DNA from: Rhizomucor pusillus
Lineage: Eukaryota; Mucoromycota; Mucoromycetes; Mucorales; Lichtheimiaceae
Reading direction: 5' to 3'
DNA: 27,331 nt
Assembly: GCA_900175165.2 (NCBI GenBank)
Contig: FWWN02000301.1
Coordinates: 1-27,331, forward strand
The notes under the pieces were generated by a model. It was given only the letters and a program-made list of their open reading frames with translations. It was not told the DNA's origin and did no database searches. Made by a program: the position numbers and the translations under genes. Shown here one piece after another: positions 20,069-27,331 of the stretch; the first letter of the stretch is position 1; every line of letters begins with the position of its first letter.

Positions 20069-21785
20069 CTATACATTTTTGCTGCGTCTTGTGGTATCGA
20101 GATCAATGGTTTCATCGTAGTCGTCTGCGGATGACGGGGCAGGTATGTAGCCTTTGCTGCGATACTTTGCTTGGTCAATGTGATCGTTGAGAGCACCGCC
20201 GATACGTCGCAGCAGTCTCGTCTCGCCGTCGTTGCCTTCCGCTGCAGCAGAGGGGCCGGTCGGCGTTGCTGCTGCTGCCGCTGCTGGAGCTAGCGGATCT
20301 ACTATCGTCGTGCTATCTGAAGGCGGACGATTCTTTTTCCAGCTAGCTTGCTTCGTGCAGTCAAATGATAAGAACTTTTCCTCCATAAGCAATCTCGCTT
20401 GTGCCTCCTCGGTCAGATTGCTCATATCCACTGATGCCGGTTTGGGGATCCGTTTCCGAGGTCGGAAAGGTTCTTCATCCAATAAAAGTTCCTCGAGCTC
20501 GTGTACGGCATCGAAATTGGATTCATCCCTCTACATTTAACATAACCATTATATTAATTAAAAATGCCAAGGCTCTCTGGCAACCCATCTCACTGACGTT
20601 AGGTGTATACGGTGGCGTGGCTTCTTTTCTTTCCAGTAACATCCAGTCTAACCCCCGGAACCATGGATGCTGCCTAAACTCCTCAAATCCACCCGGGCCG
20701 CAGCCAAGTCGAAGGAACGGCGATCGCTCTAGTAGCTGTAAAGCACTATATAGTTAGCTTGTGCGGAACAAATCAACTAATAAGTGATCATACCTTGCTA
20801 ATTAGGTCGAGGCACTCGTCGGAAGCAAGCTTGGAGGCGTTCGCTGGAAATTCGAGTGGATCGTTAAGGATCGATTCTATAATCTTATCGTTCGTTGAAC
20901 CTTGGAAAGGTCGCTAAGTAGAGAAATGTATATTTCGGTTAATACTGATTATTATTGATTGCAAGCATATACATCGTACCTTGCCAAATAGCAGTTCATA
21001 CGCCGTGATTCCTAAACTCCACCAATCTACAGACGTCGAGTATCCTTTCTTTGACAATATCTCGGGCGCCATGTATGCCAATGATCCTGCCTTGGACCAT
21101 CGCAGCGGTCTCTTCTCAGAAAGCTGTGTAGCCACGTTAAAGTCGCTGAGATGAGCGTGTCCATTCGCATCCAATAAAACATTGTCTGGTTTGAGGTCCC
21201 TAGTAGAGCGAGCGTGAGTGTTACACACGCGCGCGCGCGAAGAGAAATAAAATGGCACCACTATTTTCTTCATATTACCTATGCACAATGCGTCTCTTAT
21301 GCAGATAGCCCAAAGATAATGCTATCTCTGCGACGTAAAATCGGACCTGCATCTCAGTCAGAGGCCCGTTCCTGTCAAGGTGGAAGCGTAGATCGCCGCC
21401 GAGCATTAAATCCAGAACCATGAACAGATAATTTTCGTCCTGAAACGCATATCTCAAGTTGACAATGAGCGGATATTCTATTCGTTCCAAGAGACGGCGC
21501 TCGGCAATCATGTTGGTTGCTGATCGAAGCTCGACGCACCGAGATTTGCTGATGCACTTTAACGCATACTGCTGACCAGTCCCCTTGTGCTGCACGAGTC
21601 GAACCTTGCCGAATGCTCCTTTGCCAATGACTCGCAAGAGATAGAAATGGTCGAGCTCGACATCTTGTTGTTGCTGCGTATAAGTCCCAACTGCACCTTT
21701 TGTTGCACAGCAGCCAATATATGTATATAAATATACCTTGCGTATCAAAGTCAAGCTCCTCAGCTCTGAAGCAGACGCCACCCAT
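20069..21785 (-). CDS. STK32/YANK-type AGC serine/threonine kinase
   Basis: Read on the minus strand the exons are 21785-21737, 21690-21279, 21199-20980, 20913-20794, 20735-20598 and 20530-20069 (466 aa). The kinase domain is complete: Gly-rich loop GKGAFGKV (39-46), Lys61 in YALK, catalytic HRDLKPDN (153-160), and MAPE (197-200) followed by [18 protein letters not shown]. The magnesium-binding motif is DFN (173-175) rather than DFG, as in the YANK/STK32 group. After the kinase core, [18 protein letters not shown] followed by a basic RPRKR stretch matches the STK32 tail. The C-terminal ~120 residues are Ala/Ser/Pro-rich. The N-terminus MGGVC, like vertebrate STK32, suggests myristoylation at Gly2 and possibly palmitoylation at Cys5, hence membrane anchoring. 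Intron 1 is short (46 nt). It is convergent with the acyltransferase gene, with 107 bp between stops. Substrates are unknown. Confidence 0.94.
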
Positions 21786-21793
21786 ACGAAATC

Positions 21794-21832
21794 GAGAGAA
21801 AAAAAAAAGAGAGAGAGAAAGAGAAAAGAGAT
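21794..21832 (-). promoter_or_regulatory. CT-rich leader of the STK32-like kinase gene
   Basis: The plus strand shows a GAGAGA/AAAA tract, which is a pyrimidine tract on the coding strand ending 8 nt before the ATG at 21785. It matches the leader type seen at 1237, 5126 and 9037. Confidence 0.45.
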
Positions 21833-21911
21833 AAGGGTTTTCGCTGGTAAGAAAGCGGCAAGGAATGGAAGGGGTTGAAGGTGTGTGTGCTGTAAGGTTT
21901 AAAAAAGTGTT

Positions 21912-21917
21912 TTTATT
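21912..21917 (-). terminator. Candidate poly(A) signal of ARPC2
   Basis: TTTATT on the plus strand reads AATAAA on the minus strand, about 125 nt after the ARPC2 stop and just upstream of the kinase promoter. Confidence 0.4.
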
Positions 21918-22040
21918 AAGGCGTCTGGAGAGGAAAGGGCGATCGATTCAGGTGAAAATGAACAACGAACTTCCGACTCCTTTCCCAGTATCTGCTCCGC
22001 CTGAACCATCCAAGTTATTGGGGGCACACGCAAAATTAAT

Positions 22041-23244
22041 CTAATTTCTGCGGAAGGTTCTGCCACTGTTGTTGTCGGATGCGGTGAGTTTAACTTAGAA
22101 CAGCATTTCAACGTGGCTACACGTACCTTGCAGTCTTCTTTTCGACATTGACGTTCTCGGGTTTAGCTCTGTTCAAAACCTTCAAGAAATCACGCACACG
22201 TGCTCTCATTCGAGTATGCATGTAAGCCTTGGAGCATTTTATGTGGTAGTGAAGATAGTCGCGGAAAATCTGGATGCGAGAGATAGTCTCCTCTCGGACA
22301 TCGCCCTTGGTAAAGTGTTGAGGGAAAAGGACTGCAACGAGAGTGTATGGAGAGTTTTACCAGGTTAGTAAATCAAACTCCGTATATATGAGAGAAAGAT
22401 GCAAATGTTCATTTACCAAATGTCACGTAACTGATATCGTTTGTATCTGGAAGATTCAGATGACGCAGCTCCATGGGTGGTTCGCGAGTCGTGTAGAGCA
22501 CTTGAGGAGCGTTTTGCAAGTTGGGTCGACGTCGAGCATCCACGAATTCCTAATCATGCGAGAGGGAGTTGCTAAGTATATATCTCATTTGCAAGCCAAA
22601 GGTTTCCTCCTTCCAACCTGCAAGAACACTTTTCCAAATATCTTATCAGTCTCGTCCTTAAACTTTGTGCTAAATATAACGGTAACGCGATCAAAGCTGG
22701 ATTTGATATAAATGGCCTCCTCAGATCGATAATGCACAGCCATCAACTCTGACGTCGGGTTAGGCTTGTCTGCATCCTCGTATTGTTCCTGCTCTGCAAA
22801 TGCTCGCTCGAAAGGAGCAGCCAAGAGGTTACGCTTAAGCAGCGATACTTGGCGGATAATTGCGTCTCTGGTTTCCGTGTCTTCTGGTATCTTTTCCATG
22901 TCAAAGACGAGCGTCAAGTCGAAACCTTGGTCGGGGCTGCTGGCGAGGTACTGCCCGTATTCGCGTTGCAGGATCTGGTCTGCTCCGTGAGAAACCAGCT
23001 CGGAGAAGCAGGCCCACTGAAGTGAAATGTGAAGCACTGTTTTCGATTCAGGCGTAGAGATGTAGTACGTGACTCCATCAAAGTCCACGACCGTCATGTC
23101 GAGAGCATCGCGCTTGCCACTGCAACGATTTCCAAGTCAACTTCGTTGCTACATGCGCGTTACATGCTAAGCCTATTCTCACCCTTTCAGCCGCGACTCT
23201 AGGACGTCTTTTAAAATAACATTGTAATAGTCGAGTAGAATCAT
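22041..23244 (-). CDS. Actin-related protein 2/3 complex subunit 2 (ARPC2, p34)
   Basis: Minus-strand exons are 23244-23183, 23119-22618, 22549-22417, 22331-22127 and 22065-22041, giving 308 aa against a usual ~300. The start [19 protein letters not shown] is the conserved ARPC2 opening, followed by [12 protein letters not shown] and HGADQIL. Then come MLKRN-type [18 protein letters not shown] and [31 protein letters not shown] and [22 protein letters not shown] are hallmarks of the second lobe. The final exon adds only SGRTFRRN, equivalent to the GKTF tail of the family. With ARPC4, this subunit forms the core of the Arp2/3 complex that nucleates branched actin at endocytic patches. The last exon is a 25-nt piece placed by reading frame and the tail motif, so it is slightly less certain than the rest. 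The promoter region is shared with the divergent gene at 24095. Confidence 0.96.
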
Positions 23245-24094
23245 CTCGCGTTGAGCTTGTGTACAAAAGTCCAAGCTGGATTGCCAAGCTGGGTGCGGTT
23301 TCAAGCGAACATCAAGTCCGACGCTGGTAAGCAAGCAAGCCAAATTGCACATCAACGAACCCTTACTTGGTATCCTCATAGTCTTAGTTGAATATTTGCA
23401 GGAATATACCCTTACTTTGTGTACTCGCAATCGTGCTACAGTGTAGTATGTTTGCTAATTAATACAACGCAGTTGATGTATAATGCGGAATAGGTCAAAG
23501 GGTGAATAACGAGTAAAGTAACTGCTAATATGTAGCACCGAGTACGACATAGGTACTTCATCCTGTAAGCAGCTACAAATTTAAAGATACGAAAAGCTAA
23601 CAGTATCTATATACTTTACGGAATACATATCAATCTCAATTTTGTAGATGTTGTCTACTTGTAAAGTGCACCAGTAAAATGCAGTTCGTTTTCCAAACAA
23701 GTATCACAGGTAGCATTTGGTGGAGCATGAGCGTTAGTTTCCTTTAGATTCATTTCTTACATAACCTTGCTCTAGAACTCTTTTGTCTTTGGATAATTTA
23801 GAAAAGTCTACAGGTGATAATCACGCTTGTCTCCAAAATGCAAGAATGAACTGATATGACTCCTGCAGCGAGAACTTTGCCTTAACTATGTATGCTATCT
23901 CACACAGCGCAGAAAGATCACAAAGTAGACAGAAGCGAGTAGTAAGACCAAGTTCAGTTAGGAAACCAAAAGAACGATGTAAAGAACTTCAGCAGATCGG
24001 AGCTGCTGCATCTCAACCGCGGACGATCACGAGGAAGGGCAGTACAAAGCATTTTGGGAACTTTCACGTTCCAATTTTCGACTCACTCAACTCC
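23245..24094. other. Divergent intergenic region between ARPC2 and the acyltransferase gene
   Basis: About 850 bp, AT-rich, separating two divergently transcribed genes and therefore likely to contain both promoters. The plus-strand frame is open from 23888 into the downstream start and could encode a 69-residue basic N-terminal extension. No CT-rich leader as strong as at the other genes and no other coding signal was seen. Confidence 0.55.
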
Positions 24095-25125
24095 ATGTCT
24101 GATCTCGGTGAGCATTCATGAATCCTTGCATACTGATAACATTTACTGACAATATGCAGAAGACGAGGCTATCCGTACGCAATTCCCGTTGGCGACAGGT
24201 GCTATGCTTAGCACTTTGGTCTTTATGGTTCTGTATAGACATCACGGAGGCTTCTACTACCGCACTGTTGTTACCATGATATGCATGGCTATCTGCGCTC
24301 TCTACGGCGTCTTTGCATCCCTTGTACTTCCTTTGTTCGGGCGCGGCGATTTGATCAATTGGTCGGTCGCTAGAGCTTACTACAATCTTGCAGGCTTTTT
24401 CACTGGCATATCCGTGGAGATTGAAGGCAAGGAACACCTCAAGAAGAATCAGCCCACCGTGTTTGTCTGCAACCACCAGTCGAGCATGGATGTCTTGTTC
24501 ATGGCGAGCGTGTTCCCCAAGGCTACCTCCGTTGTTGCCAAGAAGGCTATCAAATATTACCCGTTCCTGGGATGGTACAGTAAGTCCTTTTTCTCTGACC
24601 ACATGCTGAAAAAGACCACAAGATGGCTCACGCAAGAACCACCAGTGACCTTAAGCAAGGCTATCTTTTTAGATCGGAAAAATAGAGAAAGTGCTATCAA
24701 GGAAGCTAAGCAAGCTGCAGAGGATATCCACAACAAGAAGGTAACGAGACCCGTATGATCGTCGTCATGGTCATCCTCGTGTATATATTCATGCATCCTA
24801 CTAGATCAGCGTCTGGCTGTTCCCAGAAGGCACACGTGGCCATCCTTCCAAGATAGACTTGTTGCCATTTAAGAAGGGCGCATTTTACATGGCTGTCCAG
24901 GCGAACGTTCCCATTGTTCCCATCGTCATTGCTAACTACAATAATCTGTATGACTCCAAATCGAAACGGTTCAAATCTGGTGTTGTCCGCATCCGCGTCC
25001 TGCCACCGGTCCCGACGGCTGACATCAACGAGGACTCCAGCAGTATCGAGCAGCTGAGCACTTCTGTGCGTGAAGACATGTTAACAACTTTACGAGAGAT
25101 CTCGGGACGCGAGAAGGCCGAGTAA
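24095..25125 (+). CDS. 1-acyl-sn-glycerol-3-phosphate acyltransferase (PlsC/SLC1 family)
   Basis: Exons are 24095-24107, 24160-24579, 24646-24740 and 24805-25125 (282 aa). The enzyme acylates lysophosphatidic acid to phosphatidic acid in phospholipid and triacylglycerol synthesis, usually at the ER. Two hydrophobic segments near residues 12-25 and 35-55 should anchor it in the membrane. The four family blocks are visible: NHQSSMD (about 109-115, catalytic His and Asp), AIFLDRKNRE (about 150-159), LFPEGTRG (181-188, substrate binding) and VPIVPIVIANYNN. The C-terminal ~40 residues are polar, ending SGREKAE. The first coding exon is only 13 nt (MSDL plus one base) with the expected small N-terminus. 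The upstream frame stays open, so a longer form is possible. The gene is divergent from ARPC2 and convergent with the small gene at 25334 (208 bp between stops). Confidence 0.95.
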
Positions 25126-25333
25126 ATTACTATATAGCTTTTACACAGACACGCACGCTACAAGACACACATACACATATCCCCCTTATTTGTATCATAA
25201 AATAGACATAAGCGTTGCCAACACGTTTCTTGTAATCAAACATCGTGAGAGAGGTATATTGTGTATAAAATCCTTCTACAGTTGGATCTGGTTGCGTGAA
25301 TTGTATTTGTGAACGAGAAGCTAGATCCTGTTG

Positions 25334-25682
25334 TTAGACTTTACACTGAAACGTATTATATCTGCGTTTTACCTGGCAGCCACAGAAACCAAGGAAGCAC
25401 GCATACACGATAGCTGCGGTGTAGCAAGCAGAGGCGGTCGCTGAAGGGTCATCGGGATCAGTAACGAATTCTGTCAACACTTCCACTCGCGCGTCAAAGG
25501 CGGTGCCGAGCAGGAACTAAAATGAGCGTGGCAAAGAGAAACCAACGTGTTTATTTTTCGCTAATCAGCAAATTGTTTCCACATTTCGAGATGGACACCG
25601 TGGTACTAACCAGAAAGATAATGCCAAAGAAGGAGAGCAAACTGCAACACGCAGCATTCCCTGGGCCGACGAATGTCTTCAT
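25334..25682 (-). CDS. V-ATPase subunit f / RNase kappa-like small membrane protein
   Basis: Minus-strand exons are 25682-25611 and 25516-25334, giving 84 aa, very close to yeast YPR170W-B (about 85 aa). The first membrane segment is GNAACCSLLSFFGIIFL running across the intron into FLLGTAF. A polar loop with FVTDPDDPSATA follows, then a second membrane segment (ACYTAAIVYACFLGFCGCQV) and a basic tail VKRRYN. The pattern of Gly-Pro, Cys-Cys, Ser-x-x-Gly and C-terminal Cys-x-x-Gln-Val matches the V-ATPase Vo subunit f/RNase kappa family. That subunit sits in the proton-translocating sector of the vacuolar ATPase. The intron is 94 nt. I extended the second exon without splicing at 25372: a GT is present there, but the direct reading stops after 12 residues at the expected length. 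The gene is short and split, so it is easily missed. Confidence 0.85.
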
Positions 25683-26007
25683 TGTGTCAACAGCAGAGTG
25701 TGATAGGTAGAAAGGGCCGGTTACGGTTTCGGGGCCAAACTGGAGTTGCTGCTGAATGGGATCGGACCTTCCGAATTCGTAGGCAACAATCCTCCAGATG
25801 CTGCTCACCCTAAGCTGCATAGGCAATACACCAGTAGTACTATTTTGAACATTTGCAATGTATAGAGCGGATATCTAAGATAGACAGAATATACTTGCAC
25901 TGTAGTAATTTTGCAAATACCAAAACGATTAAAGTCCAAAATAAATAGGCATGTAACAGCTTTCATGAAGACTTGATATCATTTCTTCTAGGTTCTTCAT
26001 TTAAACT

Positions 26008-26029
26008 TATCAACAGATCTCTGTTGATA
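26008..26029. repeat. Perfect inverted repeat, 10-bp arms with 2-bp spacer
   Basis: TATCAACAGA and its exact reverse complement TCTGTTGATA are separated by TC. It lies about 330 bp upstream of the V-ATPase f-like ATG on the minus strand. It may be a binding site for a dimeric protein, a transposon footprint or a chance palindrome. Confidence 0.85.
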
Positions 26030-26610
26030 TCCCCAAACCGTGGTCAATATCTATGTAGCTGCTGCTGCACCCTGTAAAGATTCATGTACGCTTTCATACT
26101 GTATCAGTTCCAGAGAACGAAAATCGCAAGCAGATTATCTGCGTTAAGGATATCACAAATTTTGCCTGGTAGAAGCTGTCTGCGTCCGTGTGTTTGCAGG
26201 GCAGTGACCACAAGGCGCACCTCTTTCTTCCAAGAGGTCGTATGTACTGCTATATTTTACTTTGATATGCTGTAAATTCCTCCAAGTTACTTCTGGCTAG
26301 AAAACAACGAAACAGCTGCGTTAGAAATCTGCAAAAATCTGACCGTACGTAGTCAACTATCCTTGGCTTCAAGGGCTAACGAAATGTTCACAAGTTAAAA
26401 GGATATCAATGGTCTGGTTCGATATATAGCATCAGCGTGGCATTTTTTGCTGGCAAGGATTAAAGGCAGGATCATCTTACATGATGGTGCGTTGGAACAG
26501 ATTGTGGAGAAGAGCTAAGAGTGCAAGAAGCAAAGCATAATAACTACAACAATCTACAGTGTACAAGGAGACTAAGACTTCTATAATTAAACCTAAGAAG
26601 AGATGTTAGT

Positions 26611-26640
26611 GTTGCCAAAAGGCAACAAAGGACTAGGTCC
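26611..26640. repeat. Two tandem short hairpins
   Basis: GTTGCC-AAAA-GGCAAC (26611-26626) is followed within 4 nt by GGAC-TAG-GTCC (26630-26640). A purine-rich stretch, AAGAAGAGA, and TGTTAG lie just before, which is reminiscent of a retrotransposon LTR start, but no matching end was found. Confidence 0.7.
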
Positions 26641-27331
26641 TCTTTATGTTCATTTTCCTTTTTGTTTTACGTGCTGAAAACGCGCAAGTAGAGTCACTGT
26701 GCTTACGGGGAACGAACACACTCAAACTCCCAACTACACCCCTTGTCGACTGCAGAGAAAGCTGGGCCAATCCTCCAGTGTGGAGCCCGTGGAACAACCA
26801 CCACCATCGGCTGACACCCCTAATGTTCGACAAGGGCAATTATTGATGTAGAGGGCTGGAGGACTGAGGAGAGACGCAGAGAAGTCAAATCTCAGGTATC
26901 CGGCGACAGTAAGCCAGCTTCGGTCCAAAGACAAAGGGAGTTGGATGGAGAGTGACTGGGGATCTCAGCGCGAATGGAAGACAGCTTGGGACATATGGAC
27001 CAGGAATCTCAGAGGACCAGACATGGAAGCCAACCTTAGAGCTTGGTGATCTACGAGTTGGAACATTAGCTTGGAATGATAGCTTGCTACACCGCACTGG
27101 AGCTTACCTTAAATGATGAGAGTGAAAAGAATACTTTTTCAAAAGCGAGGACCGTCATCGACTTGCGCTTATTGGACTAACTTTAATGCAACTCTAACGT
27201 ATAAGTTTTAGATGACACGCAACTTGATATTGAGATACCTAGATTGGAGGCAGTATTGACATGATGGACGCAGCGGCATTTGAATTGACATCCGCGGCAC
27301 GCTGATGTCCGTGCACGTCGGCATTGCTGAA

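Larger units (their letters stand above)
25683..27331. other. 3' flank with no supportable gene
   Basis: About 1.65 kb upstream of the small membrane-protein gene, running to the window end. No frame above ~70 codons and no recognisable motif. It contains a perfect 22-nt palindrome at 26008-26029 and two tandem short inverted repeats at 26611-26640. The final ~500 bases are less AT-rich than the preceding part and could be a transposon fragment, but I found no terminal repeats or coding remnants that prove it. Confidence 0.45.

Noticed and set aside
21899..22040. Alternative longer last exon of ARPC2 using a downstream acceptor
   Set aside because: It yields an unrelated basic tail, while the 25-nt exon gives the expected GRTF-type ending.
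22585..22617. Read-through of the ARPC2 exon past 22618
   Set aside because: The GT at this point and the next exon starting [10 protein letters not shown] restore the conserved ARPC2 order, so this is intron.
25337..25372. Possible second intron in the V-ATPase f-like gene (GT at 25372, AG at about 25328)
   Set aside because: Splicing there would add a long unlikely tail, whereas reading through stops at the length expected for the family.

Overview
The window is nuclear DNA of a filamentous fungus. Protein-coding genes are split by many short GT-AG introns (mostly 46-105 nt). CT-rich leaders precede several start codons, AATAAA signals follow several stops, and intergenic spaces range from 70 bp to 2.7 kb. 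The style of the genes (intron-rich pyruvate kinase, an Mto1-type CM1 protein, a BAHD-type acyltransferase, a complete Arp2/3 subunit) suggests Mucoromycota. That placement is an inference from gene style, not a database result. No tRNA, rRNA, CRISPR array, phage or bacterial feature was found.

Layout. 1-1316: no supportable gene. 1317-4551 (+): Mto1/centrosomin-like gamma-tubulin-complex receptor, 8 exons. 5198-7346 (+): pyruvate kinase, 8 exons. 7347-9142: no gene seen. 9143-10373 (+): bHLH-zipper transcription factor with a MiT/TFE-like core. 10374-13036: gene-poor stretch with microsatellites, a 100-bp Tc1/mariner-like miniature element with TA target-site duplication, and a related 21-bp subrepeat cluster. 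13037-15788 (+): broken GH3 beta-glucosidase gene. 16013-17046 (+): RWD/DFRP2 (Gir2-like) protein. 17251-18340 (+): IAH1-like SGNH esterase. 18411-19961 (+): BAHD acyltransferase. 20069-21785 (-): STK32/YANK-type AGC kinase. 22041-23244 (-): ARPC2. 24095-25125 (+): 1-acylglycerol-3-phosphate acyltransferase. 25334-25682 (-): small V-ATPase subunit f/RNase-kappa-like membrane protein. 25683-27331: no gene seen, but a perfect 22-nt palindrome and two tandem hairpins.

Most genes are unrelated housekeeping or cytoskeletal genes (microtubule nucleation, glycolysis, actin branching, phospholipid synthesis, vacuolar acidification). The one pair suggesting a joint role is the esterase and BAHD acyltransferase, in tandem only 70 bp apart. 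The most unusual object is the GH3 pseudogene. Nearly all its frame breaks fall in short A runs that look one or two bases too short, while its neighbours are intact. No wholly new multi-gene system is evident. The best leads are the GH3 lesion pattern, the Tc1/mariner-like miniature elements, the out-of-phase tiny intron in the RWD gene, and the esterase/acyltransferase pair. All exon boundaries were set by hand from reading frame, splice signals and family motifs.
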